From NCBI RefSeq assembly GCF_002252585.1, contig NZ_NQLD01000014.1: a DNA stretch of 64,000 bases, one strand, 5' to 3'. Shown piece by piece: positions 53,430 through 63,663 of the stretch. The first letter of the stretch is position 1. Every line of letters starts with the position of its first letter. A model generated the notes under the pieces. It saw only the letters and a program-made list of their open reading frames with translations, had not been told where the DNA came from and ran no database searches. Position numbers and translations under genes: made by a program. This stretch comes from Methanocatella intestini. Lineage in GTDB: Archaea; Methanobacteriota; Methanobacteria; Methanobacteriales; Methanobacteriaceae.

Positions 53430-55754
53430 ATGAAAATTAACAATAAGATATTGGTATCCTTATTAATCGTTCTTATTGCTGCTATTTCACTTTCCGCTGT
53501 TTCAGCTGCAGAAGATGTTGATACTAATGCAGTATCTGCTCCTGCTGAAGTTGAAGCTTTAGAAATATCTAGCATTGATATGAGTGGTGTAATAAGTGAA
53601 CCTGCTGCACCTGCTGCAAATAATACTGTTTGGAATGTAAATTCAACAGCTACTGCTGCAGATGTACAAAAAATAATTGATAATTCAAAAAGTGGAGATA
53701 CAATTAACTTCACTAAAGATGCTGTTTACAACTGGCATAGTGCTAACAAATCTGAAGTGCTTAACGCTATAACTATTCCACATGCTTTGATTATTGAAGG
53801 AAACAATGCTACTATCGACTGTGATAACGGATTTACTGCTGATAGTAAATTAACATCCATTGATGGAACAACTTTCCAAAATATTAACTTCAATATAAAT
53901 CAAAAAAATAAAATTAACGGTCGTGGAATTGAATTAATCAACATTAATAATGTTAAAATTATTAACTGTTCTTTCGAAAACGGTCATTCCGGAATATACA
54001 CTGGTACCTGTTCCAATATTACAGTTATCGGATGTTCATTTATGGGAACTACTGATATAAAAACCATTGGTAAAAAAGAAAAAGGTACCAAAGGAATAAA
54101 TATTATGGGTGGATCCAACCACATTTTAATAAACAATTACTTTGGAAAAGATTTACTTGACGGAGTATCTATTGCAAGTGGTGCTCAAAACAACTTCCAA
54201 TTTATTAACAATACTTTCGTAAATAACTGGTATGGTGTATTCTACGGAGGAGGAGTAAGAGGAGTTGTTGTTGAAGGTAACACTTTCATAAACAACAAAA
54301 TCTATGATTTAGGTCTTGTTAAAGCTGCTGGTGAAACTAAAATAAACAACAACACTTTCATTAGCGGATATTATTCTGTAAAAGTAGATGAAAACACAAC
54401 ACTCAGTGGAACTTGTACTCCTATTTACATAGAACAAGGTAACACCGCACACGGTGCTCCAAGTACCATTGAAACTATTACTATTACCAACAACATATTT
54501 GAAGCTTATAACGATACTAACCCTTACACCATCGATGCAGTCTATGTTCAAAGTAAAGGAGGTCCTTTACTCCCTATCGGAACCATAACTGTTACTAACA
54601 ACACTTATGAAGAAGGAATTACTCCAGTAACTTTCATGGACAATTCATGGAAAGGTGAAAACAATACTTACATTATTGGACCTGCAACTTTAGACACTTT
54701 AGTAAAAGCACCAACTACTGCAATAACTGTTGGTGACTCAATCACTATGCAATTAGCTACTAAAAACGGTATTACTATTCCTAATGCAAAAGTTACTATT
54801 ACTGCTAAAAACGGAAATATGAACAAAACTATTGAAGCTACCACTGATGCATTTGGTTTATTTACTGTTGAAGGATTAGGTAACGGAAACTGGACTTTAG
54901 ATATTGCTTATGCAGGAACCACCACAAGTACCAACGGATACTTATATGGTGCATCCAAAACTACAATAAAAGCAACTGTAGCTGGTAAAACCACTTTAAC
55001 TATTAAAAATACTACCATCATTAAAGGCGGAAAACTTATTTACACCTTAACTGATGCAAATGGTAAACCTATTGAAAATGTAACTGTTACATTAAACATA
55101 AACGGAAGAGATTACACTAAAATAACTAATGAAAACGGTACTGTAAGTATGGGTATTAACCTCCAACCTAAAGATTATTTAGTTACTGCAACCTGTAAAG
55201 TTGGAAATGATACTATCACATCTAAAGATGTTATTACTGTAACCTCAAACATCATTACTAAAGATATTACATTATACTACAAAAACGGTACTTCCTTTGA
55301 AGCTACTATTTTAGATGCTAACGGAAAAGCTGTTGGAAAAGGAATAAATGTAACTTTCAACATCAACGGTGTATTCTACACCAGAACTACTGATGAAAAT
55401 GGTACTGCAAAATTAGGTATTAAATTATTACCTAAAGATTACATTATTACTACCATTTACGGCGGTATCCAAATATCCAACAAAGTTACTGTACTTCCAA
55501 CTTTAATAACTAGCGACTTAAACATGACTTATGGTCAAAACAAAACTTTCGTTGCAAAAACTTTAGACGGTCAAGGTAAAGCATTAGCTAACCAAAATGT
55601 AACATTCAATATAAACGGTGTATTTTACAACAAAGTCACCAATGAGACAGGTGAAGCTGCTTTAACCATTAGATTAATGGCTGGAGAATACATCATTACT
55701 TCTATATGGGATGAATACCAAGTTGGTAACAACGTAACTGTTTTAAAAGCATAA
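53430..55754 (+). CDS. adhesin-like protein: beta-helix then Ig-like repeats
   Basis: A signal peptide (KILVSLLIVLIAAISLSAVSA) leads into a parallel beta-helix domain (about residues 70-420; conserved block KGINIMGGSNHILINNYFG, then DGVSIASGAQNN and NNWYGVFYGGG). Residues about 430-774 hold four to five Ig-like units of about 80 residues, each with the motif NVTFNINGVFYTRTTDENG and closing DYIITTIYGG-type strands. The protein ends on the last unit with no membrane helix or pseudomurein-binding repeat, so how it is attached is unclear. N-x-T/S sites are abundant. GGAGAG precedes the ATG. It is the first of four paralogues in tandem. Confidence 0.85.
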   Translation: MKINNKILVSLLIVLIAAISLSAVSAAEDVDTNAVSAPAEVEALEISSIDMSGVISEPAAPAANNTVWNVNSTATAADVQKIIDNSKSGDTINFTKDAVYNWHSANKSEVLNAITIPHALIIEGNNATIDCDNGFTADSKLTSIDGTTFQNINFNINQKNKINGRGIELININNVKIINCSFENGHSGIYTGTCSNITVIGCSFMGTTDIKTIGKKEKGTKGINIMGGSNHILINNYFGKDLLDGVSIASGAQNNFQFINNTFVNNWYGVFYGGGVRGVVVEGNTFINNKIYDLGLVKAAGETKINNNTFISGYYSVKVDENTTLSGTCTPIYIEQGNTAHGAPSTIETITITNNIFEAYNDTNPYTIDAVYVQSKGGPLLPIGTITVTNNTYEEGITPVTFMDNSWKGENNTYIIGPATLDTLVKAPTTAITVGDSITMQLATKNGITIPNAKVTITAKNGNMNKTIEATTDAFGLFTVEGLGNGNWTLDIAYAGTTTSTNGYLYGASKTTIKATVAGKTTLTIKNTTIIKGGKLIYTLTDANGKPIENVTVTLNINGRDYTKITNENGTVSMGINLQPKDYLVTATCKVGNDTITSKDVITVTSNIITKDITLYYKNGTSFEATILDANGKAVGKGINVTFNINGVFYTRTTDENGTAKLGIKLLPKDYIITTIYGGIQISNKVTVLPTLITSDLNMTYGQNKTFVAKTLDGQGKALANQNVTFNINGVFYNKVTNETGEAALTIRLMAGEYIITSIWDEYQVGNNVTVLKA

Positions 55755-55768
55755 TTTTACATTAAACT

Positions 55769-55786
55769 AGAGGTTTTATAACCTCT
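55769..55786 (+). terminator. terminator after first plus-strand adhesin
   Basis: agaggtt (55769-55775) and aacctct (55780-55786) form a stem with a 4-base loop, followed by a T-rich tract to 55805. The sequence is related to the hairpins after the next two adhesin genes. Confidence 0.6.
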
Positions 55787-55917
55787 ACCTATTTTTCTTT
55801 TTTTAAAAACATTCATTTTAATTAATTAACTACTTTTCAAAAATTATTCGAAATAAAAATATTTATACATCGAAAATAATAGGTTATCATATAAATTAAT
55901 TAAAATGGAGAAATGAT

Positions 55918-58206
55918 ATGAAAATTAATAAGATAATTTTATCATTATTAATTGGATTTATTGTTGCAGTATCAATATCTAACGTGTCTGCAATAGATGA
56001 AAATGATACTTCAATAATATCTACTTCTGCAGATGAATCTGCAATAGCTAATGAAATTGTAGAACCAGTAAATAATGATATTAAAAATACAACCATTCAC
56101 AATATAGACCCAAAAACAAATATCACAGAACTTAATAAATACATTAAAGAAAATGTAAGTGCTGGAGATACTCTTAATTTCACTAAAAATGGAGTTTATA
56201 ACTTTACAAGTTTAGATGGAATTGTTGTAGACAAAAATATTATTGTTCAAGGAAACAATGCTACATTTTATGCTCTTCAAGGATTCCAAATATATAGTAA
56301 AACCGGAACAATTGATGGCACTCAAATATACAATTTAAATTTTATTATGACCAATGAAACTGCAAAATGGAATGGTCGTGGAATAGAAATCCGTAACGGT
56401 GCAAATATTATTGTTGAAAACTGTACTTTCCTAAATGGAAATTCTGGAGTTTATTTATCCGCAACACTTGGAAATATAACAGTCCGCAACTGTAGATTTA
56501 ATGGAACAACAGACATTTCATCTATTGGAAAAAACAAAGAAACCGGAACTAAAGCTATAAACATTATGGGCGGATCAAATATTTTAGTTGAAAACAATTT
56601 CTTTGGTTCACAATGTCTTGACGGAGTATCAATAGCTTCCGGGGGTCAAAATGTAAATGTAAGAAACAATACTTTTGTAAATAACTGGTACGGAGTATTT
56701 TATGGCGGTGGAGTTGGAAATGTTAACACTACCAACAACACATTCATAGACATAATTAAAATAGCTATTGACTTTAAAAAAGCAGCAGGAACAAGTATTG
56801 TATCCGATAACATTTTTAAATTAGCTGCTAATAATATTGGTCTTTACATTGAACAGGGTAATACCGCACACGGATCACCAAGTAATATTGAAACTATTAC
56901 AGTTACAAACAATAAATTTACCGCATTAGACCAAGATAATCCAATCACCCCATACACTATTCAGGCAGTTAGAATTGGCAGTGCAAATGGAGCACTACTT
57001 CCAGTAGGTACTATAACTATTGCAAATAACACTTATCAAACAGGTATTAAAGTATTGACCTTTATGGACAAATCATGGATAGAAAATGAAACCTCCGAAG
57101 ATTATATTATTTTACCTGCAAGTTTAGACAGTAAATTTATTGGGGCTTCAAATAAAACTGTTGAATCTGGTTCCTATTATAGAGTGCAATTAACTGGAGA
57201 AAACGGAATTGTTTTACCTAATCAAAATGTCAAAATATCCATTATATTTGATGAAGAAGTTATAGATACAATCAATACTAAAACTAATGATTTTGGTATT
57301 ATCGATATTCCGTTAAACTACGATGAAGGCAAATATACTTTAAAATTAACTTATAATGGAACCGATAAAATAATAGGCAGCTATTACTTCAACAAAGTTG
57401 ATCAGGAAATTAAAAATATTATAATAAAAAGTAATGCAAAAACTACCTTAACTTTAGAAAAAGACAGCATATACTTTGGCGGAGAACTAAAATACATATT
57501 AAAAGATAAAAAAGGCAATGGCATTGCTGATGCAAATATAACAATTAACATTAATGGTAAAGATTACATCAGAACCACAGATTCTAACGGAAATGCATTT
57601 ATGAAATTAAAACTCCAACCTAAAACCTACACAATTACTGCAAAATATGCTGGAGACAAAGTTAATCCAAATGCAAGTACTATTAATCAAGTTAAAGTAA
57701 ATTCAATTATCTTAACACAGGATGTTGTAAAATACTTTAAAAATGGAACTCAATTTAATGCAAAATTAGTAGATAGTGATGGAAATCCAGTAGCTAATAA
57801 AATAATTAATTTCAACATTAACGGAGTATTTTACCATAAAGAAACAAACAAAGAAGGTATTGCAACATTGAATATTAATTTACGTCCTAATACATACATC
57901 ATAACTTCTGAATACGATAACTGTTTTGTATCTAACAATGTTACTGTAAAAACAACATTAGTAACTAATGACTTGACCAAAGTTTATTTAGGACCTGAAA
58001 GTTTCAATGCAACTGTTCTTGATGGTCAGGGAAAAGCATTAGCAAACCAAAATGTAACATTCAATATTAATGGTGTATTCTACACTAAAACAACTAATTC
58101 AAATGGTATAGCCAGTTTATCCATCAGATTAATGGCTGGAGAATATATCATAACCTCCATTTATGACGGTTATGCAACTTCCAATAAAGTCACTGTTAAA
58201 GCTTAG
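55918..58206 (+). CDS. adhesin-like protein: beta-helix then Ig-like repeats
   Basis: A close paralogue of the preceding gene: signal peptide (IILSLLIGFIVAVSISNVSA), beta-helix domain with the same blocks (KAINIMGGSNILVENNFFG, DGVSIASGGQN, NNWYGVFYGGG) and then four Ig-like units ending in NKVTVKA. The shared blocks extend over most of the helix, so the two genes arose by duplication. It is 762 residues long and lacks a C-terminal anchor. GGAG precedes the ATG, and a TATA-like AAATATTTATAC lies at about 55856-55867. Confidence 0.85.
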   Translation: MKINKIILSLLIGFIVAVSISNVSAIDENDTSIISTSADESAIANEIVEPVNNDIKNTTIHNIDPKTNITELNKYIKENVSAGDTLNFTKNGVYNFTSLDGIVVDKNIIVQGNNATFYALQGFQIYSKTGTIDGTQIYNLNFIMTNETAKWNGRGIEIRNGANIIVENCTFLNGNSGVYLSATLGNITVRNCRFNGTTDISSIGKNKETGTKAINIMGGSNILVENNFFGSQCLDGVSIASGGQNVNVRNNTFVNNWYGVFYGGGVGNVNTTNNTFIDIIKIAIDFKKAAGTSIVSDNIFKLAANNIGLYIEQGNTAHGSPSNIETITVTNNKFTALDQDNPITPYTIQAVRIGSANGALLPVGTITIANNTYQTGIKVLTFMDKSWIENETSEDYIILPASLDSKFIGASNKTVESGSYYRVQLTGENGIVLPNQNVKISIIFDEEVIDTINTKTNDFGIIDIPLNYDEGKYTLKLTYNGTDKIIGSYYFNKVDQEIKNIIIKSNAKTTLTLEKDSIYFGGELKYILKDKKGNGIADANITININGKDYIRTTDSNGNAFMKLKLQPKTYTITAKYAGDKVNPNASTINQVKVNSIILTQDVVKYFKNGTQFNAKLVDSDGNPVANKIINFNINGVFYHKETNKEGIATLNINLRPNTYIITSEYDNCFVSNNVTVKTTLVTNDLTKVYLGPESFNATVLDGQGKALANQNVTFNINGVFYTKTTNSNGIASLSIRLMAGEYIITSIYDGYATSNKVTVKA

Positions 58207-58221
58207 AGGTATTAATACCTC
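58206..58221 (+). terminator. terminator after second plus-strand adhesin
   Basis: gaggtatt and aatacctc form a palindrome starting at the last base of the stop codon, followed by CTTTTCTTATTTTTTT. This is the same terminator type as after the neighbouring genes. Confidence 0.6.
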
Positions 58222-58326
58222 CTTTTCTTATTTTTTTAATTAACTTCATATTTAAAAGACAACAATTAAATAACAATAGATATGATATTTATTATTAATC
58301 ATATCGTGAAATATGAGGTAAATAAT

Positions 58327-60825
58327 ATGGATAAAAAAATAATATTAATTTTAATAAGTGTTTTCATGTTATTTGCATTTGCACAAGGCATTAGTGCTGC
58401 AGATATAGACAACAGTACTGATGTAATAAGCCAAGCAGAAACACATGAAGTACTAGGAACTAAATATGTTGTTGATGGTTCTGCAGAAAATCAAATGAAC
58501 GATCCAACAATACAAACTGCAATAGATAATGCAAAAGATGGTGACACTATAGAAATTACTGGAAAAAACTATGAACACTGTCATTTTGTTGTAGATAAAA
58601 AATTAAATATCATTAGTAATGTAGGAACAACAATGTCTACATGTCCAAGTAATATTAAAGGATCAAATGGTGTTGGAATATTCTACTTTAGTCCAGAGGC
58701 ATCAGGATCTGTTCTTTCAGGATTTACTTTTGTAAACAATGCTGCTAAAAACGGAGAAGTCGACCCATATGCAGTTTATATTGAAGGTGCAAAAGACATT
58801 CAAATAACCAATAATACTATAGACCAAGTATCCAACGGTCCTGGAATATACTTAAAAGATGCTTCAAATATTTTAATTAACAATAACAATATCCAATATT
58901 CCAAAAATGGGATATTAATCGAAAATAGTAATAAAATTACTATAACTGACAATAATATTGAAAATAATAAAAACTCCGGAATTTATGTTGGTGAAAATAA
59001 CAAGAATATCAACATAATGAACAATAACATTGTAGGAAATAATTGGAAAGGAATTGTTGTTAATTCTGCAAACAATGTAAACATCATAAGCAATGTAATA
59101 ATGGCAAACAGAGATAATTCCGTTCAGGCAAGAGCAAATAACGGAGCAGGAATATACGTCGATTGTACAGTAGACAGCTTGAAAATAAATGGTAATTACA
59201 TTTTTGAAAATGGAAATTACGGAGTATTTGATACTTATAAAACTAAAAAAAGTTTTGAAGACAATTACAAAGCACAAGAAATTAACTTCAATATTTTTGT
59301 TGGTCATAAAACAAGAGGAGTATTTGCACAGCAAAATGAAGGTGGTGACACTGGAATCATTTATGTTGGAAGCAATGTATATTCATTTGAACAGCTTTGT
59401 CCAAGTACATACTATGAACCTGGAGTATTGAAAGAGGGTCAAAGAGATATGATATTTGGAGAAATGACCAAAATATCAAAAGGAGTATACAAAATAAGCC
59501 TTATTAGAAAAGATACCGGCGAAGTAGCAAAATGTTTAAGTGTTGGAAATGTAACTTTCTTCTTAAATAAAGAAGGTACTGACAGCAGCATAAAACCGGG
59601 AGACATTTACCAAATTGTACCAATAATAAACGGAACTGCTACTGTAAACTTTAAAAATGCTACATTTAAACCAAGCCAAAATGTATTGATTGCTCTTGGA
59701 CCAGGATATGGTGCAATAAGCCAATCCAATAGTTCAACAAGACCATGTGCATATTATACCATACCTGATTCTGACATTCCATCAAATGACACTAAAGACA
59801 GTGATTTAATTCTTCAAAATGCAAGTATTTACTATGGTGGAAAATTAAGCTACATTTTAAAAGACAGTAATGGAGCTGCAATTGTAAATGCTACTATAAG
59901 CATTACAGTCAATGGTAAAACCTACAATAAGAGCACTGATAAAGATGGAATTGCATTTATGAACATTAAATTAATTTCCAACAAACAGTACAACATAACT
60001 GCAGTTTATGCTGGAGATGATGACTACAATGGAGCTGCCTTAAACAGTACAATAACCGTAATTCCAACAATTACTGCTGAAGATGTTGAAAAAATCTTTA
60101 GAAACAAAACCCAATACTATCCAAAACTCACAGACAGTAATGGAAAAGCATTAAAAGACACTAACGTAACTATGAACATAAACGGAGTATTCTACACAAA
60201 AACCACTAATGATAAAGGAATAGCTACCCAAACTATTAACTTAAACCCTGGAAAATACATTATTACAAGTACCAACACAGCAACCGGCGAATCTATATCC
60301 AACACAATTCTTGTAAAACCAAACATGGATCAGAATAAGAATATTGTTAAATATTTCAAGAATGATACACAATATAGCGTAAGGGCTCTTGACGAACAAG
60401 GAAACCCATTAGCTAAGCAAAATGTAACCTTTAACATCAACGGAGTATTCTACACAAAAACAACCAATGATGAAGGAATAGCTACCCAAAACATCAACCT
60501 AAACCCTGGAACATACATAATAACCGCAATGTACAAAGACTGCTTTGTTTCAAACAACATTACCGTATTGCCTACCTTAACTGCACATGACTTAAACAAA
60601 ACATTTAGTGAATCTAAAGAATTTGTTGCAAAAGTTGTTGACGGTCAAGGAAAAGAATTAGCTAACCAAAATGTAACATTTAACATCAATGGTGTATTCT
60701 ACAACAAAGTAACTGATGTTAATGGTGATGCTAAATTAAATATCCGTTTAATGGCCGGAGAATATATTATTACCTCCATGTATAACGGATATGCAACTTC
60801 AAACAAAGTTACTGTTAAAGCTTAG
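58327..60825 (+). CDS. adhesin-like protein: beta-helix then Ig-like repeats
   Basis: The 832-residue product has a signal peptide (KIILILISVFMLFAFAQGIS), a beta-helix domain (about residues 40-360; 'NNTIDQVSNGPGIYLKDASN' and 'NNNIQYSKNGILIENSNK' turns), a spacer domain, and five Ig-like units from about residue 490. Its beta-helix differs from that of the two preceding genes, but the Ig-like units share long stretches of DNA with the next gene. The ATG at 58327 has GAGGT upstream; the open frame reaches back to 58282. An inverted repeat, gatatgat (58279-58286) and atcatatc (58298-58305), precedes it. Confidence 0.85.
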   Translation: MDKKIILILISVFMLFAFAQGISAADIDNSTDVISQAETHEVLGTKYVVDGSAENQMNDPTIQTAIDNAKDGDTIEITGKNYEHCHFVVDKKLNIISNVGTTMSTCPSNIKGSNGVGIFYFSPEASGSVLSGFTFVNNAAKNGEVDPYAVYIEGAKDIQITNNTIDQVSNGPGIYLKDASNILINNNNIQYSKNGILIENSNKITITDNNIENNKNSGIYVGENNKNINIMNNNIVGNNWKGIVVNSANNVNIISNVIMANRDNSVQARANNGAGIYVDCTVDSLKINGNYIFENGNYGVFDTYKTKKSFEDNYKAQEINFNIFVGHKTRGVFAQQNEGGDTGIIYVGSNVYSFEQLCPSTYYEPGVLKEGQRDMIFGEMTKISKGVYKISLIRKDTGEVAKCLSVGNVTFFLNKEGTDSSIKPGDIYQIVPIINGTATVNFKNATFKPSQNVLIALGPGYGAISQSNSSTRPCAYYTIPDSDIPSNDTKDSDLILQNASIYYGGKLSYILKDSNGAAIVNATISITVNGKTYNKSTDKDGIAFMNIKLISNKQYNITAVYAGDDDYNGAALNSTITVIPTITAEDVEKIFRNKTQYYPKLTDSNGKALKDTNVTMNINGVFYTKTTNDKGIATQTINLNPGKYIITSTNTATGESISNTILVKPNMDQNKNIVKYFKNDTQYSVRALDEQGNPLAKQNVTFNINGVFYTKTTNDEGIATQNINLNPGTYIITAMYKDCFVSNNITVLPTLTAHDLNKTFSESKEFVAKVVDGQGKELANQNVTFNINGVFYNKVTDVNGDAKLNIRLMAGEYIITSMYNGYATSNKVTVKA

Positions 60826-60842
60826 AGGTATTTTACTACCTC
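60825..60842 (+). terminator. terminator after third plus-strand adhesin
   Basis: gaggta (60825-60830) and tacctc (60837-60842) form a stem with a 6-base loop, followed by ATTTCTTATTTTTTT. It is homologous to the previous hairpin. Confidence 0.6.
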
Positions 60843-60945
60843 ATTTCTTATTTTTTTAAATCTGTTTTTCTAAAAACCAATGGAAAATCCTATATAACAA
60901 TAGTTTATAATATTATTATAAAATAGTTATATGAGGTAATAAAAT

Positions 60946-63594
60946 ATGAAAAATAAAAGCACATTGCTAATTTTATTAAGTATTTTCATATTATTTGCAT
61001 TTTTACAAGGTGTTACGGCTCTAGATGACAACAGCACCAATGCAAATAGTAATGAAGTACTTTTTGCTGATAATAATCAGATAATTCAAAACAGTGATGA
61101 AGTAAGTTTAGATTCTGAAACTTCATTAACATATAATGATGCTTCCTCTGGTTCAAATATTGAATCATCATCAAAAATACCAATAGCAGATGAAAATGGA
61201 GTTCTTTTTAATGACAAATCAGATAATATTCCAATGGATCATTCTCCAAATCATTCTTCATTAAGATTGCAAAATGATACTGTTTACTATGGAAACCAAG
61301 CACAATACCTATTAAAGGATATTAGTGGGAATCCACTAGCTAATGCTAAAGTTACAATTTCAATTAATGGCATGGATTATGAAAAAACCACAGACAATAA
61401 TGGAATAGCTAAATTAACAATTAAATTAATTTCCAATAAAAAATACAACATAACAGCCAGTTACAAAGGAGATTCACAAATCCCTGCAATGACTTCCAGA
61501 AATGTATTAACCGTAATCCCAACAATTACTGCTGAAGATGTTGAAAAAATCTTTAGAAACAAAACCCAATACTATCCAAAACTCACAGACAGTAACGGAA
61601 AAGCATTAAAAGACACTAACGTAACTATGAACATAAACGGAGTATTCTACACAAAAACCACTAATGATAAAGGAATAGCTACCCAAAACATCAATCTAAA
61701 CCCGGGAAAATACATAATAACAAGTACCAACACAGCAACCGGCGAATCTATTTCAAATACAATTATTGTAAAAGCAAACATGGATCAAAATAAAGAGTTA
61801 GTCAAATATTTCAGGAATGATACACAGTATAACATAAGAGCTCTTGACGAACAGGGAAATCCAATAGCTAAACAAAATGTAACATTCAACATCAACGGAG
61901 TATTCTACACAAAAACCACCAATGATAAAGGAATAGCTACCCAAAACATCAACCTAAACCCTGGAACATACATAATAACAGCAATGTACAAAGACTGCTT
62001 TGTTTCAAACAACATTACCGTATTGCCTGTCTTAACTACAAGTGATTTAACAAAATACTTCGGAATTCCTGCTTCATTAAATTCAAAATTAGTTGATGGA
62101 CAAGGTAATCCACTAGCTAATCAAAGTGTAACCTATAATATCAATGGAGTATTTTACAATAAAACTACTGATGCAAATGGAATAGCTAAATTAAATATTA
62201 GCTTAAATTCTGGAGAATATATTGCAACCATTACATACAAATCAGCTTTTGCAAGTGCTAAAGTTAGTGTTTTAAATACCAGAACAGTTGCAGAAAATGC
62301 TACAAACAGTGAAATTCAAAATATTATAAATTCTATTGATAAAGAAGGTGCTGTTAAATTCTTAGGTAAAGTTTACAATAATATTTCATTGGATATCTCA
62401 AAAAGCATTATTCTTACAAGTGATGTTAACACTACATTAAATGGAAAATTAAATAGCTGTGTTTTAAACATTAAAGCAGATGATGTTTTGGTTAAAAACT
62501 TAAATATTAATGGAAACAATGGGTCTGGAATTGTAGTCAATAATGCTAAAAATACAGTCATTGAAAATAATAACATTAACAACTTATTAAACCAAAGCAA
62601 TATGGACAACTATAATTTTGGTAAAACATTACTGCCGGGAAAAGGTATTGCACTTTTAAACTCCAAAAACACTACTGTTGAAAACAACAATATCCAATAT
62701 TATTACAATGGAATTTACTTAAACGGTGCCAAATACACATCTATCCAAAAGAACACAATAACTAAAAACAATTTCGGTGTTGAATTTGACAAAGATGCTT
62801 CAAACACATTAATTAATGACAATAACATTATTGAAAATATCGGATTCAATACAATGGTAATGATTGAAGGTCCTTACGGATACGGAATAAGTATGAGGCA
62901 TTCCGGAGTAAATGTAACTGTAACCAACAATAGAATCAATAACAACTATATGGGAGTATTTATTGATGCTAAAAACTGCAGTGGCATTGTAATTACAAGT
63001 AACGAAATTTCAAACAGCACTATTGAAGGTTTAACTGTAAATGAAAACTATACCTATGCTCCGGGAGCTGTTCTTATTGTAGAAAACAATGCTATTTACA
63101 ATAATGCTAAAGGCCCAAGTCAGATAATTCTTGGAGAAGTCAGTGCTAATCCTAATGGAATTTACGGACCTGGTGAATGGAACGATACATTAAAATTACA
63201 GTTAGGGCCTAACTGGTATGGAACAAACAAATACACAACCTGGGGACTAAATCAGACAGGTCCCGGAACAATTTGTCCGAGAATTCATACTACTTTAATC
63301 CCATACAACATAACCTGTATTTCTCCAGGAAAATACGAAGTAACTTTCTATAATAATAGTAGTATAGCTAGCAAACTTCCTGATTTAACAACATACTTTG
63401 TATTAAACTACAACACCGATAAAGAAGAAGTGGTAGAAGTTGTTGCACACCAAGGAAAAGCTACATTTGAGTTTTCAGCTAAAAATTACAATGAAACAAA
63501 CAACATTATAGAAGGATTTTCAGTATTTGATCCAAATAGGCCAAAATCAGTAATATACACATATAATGTGCCGGAAAGTGAAATTCCAAAATAG
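60946..63594 (+). CDS. adhesin-like protein with Ig-like repeats before the beta-helix
   Basis: The 882-residue product has a signal peptide (TLLILLSIFILFAFLQGVTA), a serine- and asparagine-rich low-complexity segment (about 30-100), four Ig-like units (about 100-445) and then a beta-helix (about 450-760) followed by an extra C-terminal domain. The domain order is the reverse of the three preceding genes. The Ig-like DNA at 61516-62033 is almost identical to 60061-60578 of the previous gene. There is no membrane anchor. GAGGT precedes the ATG. Confidence 0.85.
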   Translation: MKNKSTLLILLSIFILFAFLQGVTALDDNSTNANSNEVLFADNNQIIQNSDEVSLDSETSLTYNDASSGSNIESSSKIPIADENGVLFNDKSDNIPMDHSPNHSSLRLQNDTVYYGNQAQYLLKDISGNPLANAKVTISINGMDYEKTTDNNGIAKLTIKLISNKKYNITASYKGDSQIPAMTSRNVLTVIPTITAEDVEKIFRNKTQYYPKLTDSNGKALKDTNVTMNINGVFYTKTTNDKGIATQNINLNPGKYIITSTNTATGESISNTIIVKANMDQNKELVKYFRNDTQYNIRALDEQGNPIAKQNVTFNINGVFYTKTTNDKGIATQNINLNPGTYIITAMYKDCFVSNNITVLPVLTTSDLTKYFGIPASLNSKLVDGQGNPLANQSVTYNINGVFYNKTTDANGIAKLNISLNSGEYIATITYKSAFASAKVSVLNTRTVAENATNSEIQNIINSIDKEGAVKFLGKVYNNISLDISKSIILTSDVNTTLNGKLNSCVLNIKADDVLVKNLNINGNNGSGIVVNNAKNTVIENNNINNLLNQSNMDNYNFGKTLLPGKGIALLNSKNTTVENNNIQYYYNGIYLNGAKYTSIQKNTITKNNFGVEFDKDASNTLINDNNIIENIGFNTMVMIEGPYGYGISMRHSGVNVTVTNNRINNNYMGVFIDAKNCSGIVITSNEISNSTIEGLTVNENYTYAPGAVLIVENNAIYNNAKGPSQIILGEVSANPNGIYGPGEWNDTLKLQLGPNWYGTNKYTTWGLNQTGPGTICPRIHTTLIPYNITCISPGKYEVTFYNNSSIASKLPDLTTYFVLNYNTDKEEVVEVVAHQGKATFEFSAKNYNETNNIIEGFSVFDPNRPKSVIYTYNVPESEIPK

Positions 63595-63625
63595 ATAGTA
63601 TTTATTTACTATCTAACTTTTTTTA
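63592..63625 (+). terminator. terminator after last adhesin
   Basis: tagatagta (63592-63600) and tactatcta (63607-63615) form a perfect 9-bp stem with a 6-base loop, followed by a seven-T run from about 63618. Confidence 0.65.
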
Positions 63626-63644
63626 TTTAAAAAAATAGTAAGAT

Positions 63645-63659
63645 GCCACAAAATGTGGC
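63645..63659 (-). terminator. terminator of FmdE-like gene
   Basis: gccaca (63645-63650) and tgtggc (63654-63659) form a short stem with a 3-base loop. On the minus strand it is followed by a T-rich tract (63628-63637). It backs onto the plus-strand terminator, giving a bidirectional termination site. Confidence 0.55.
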
Positions 63660-63663
63660 TTAA

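Noticed and set aside
53430..63594. Repeated DNA in the adhesin region as a CRISPR or satellite array
   Set aside because: The repeats are about 240 bases, in frame, and encode Ig-like units. There are no short regular repeats with unique spacers anywhere in the window that I can see.
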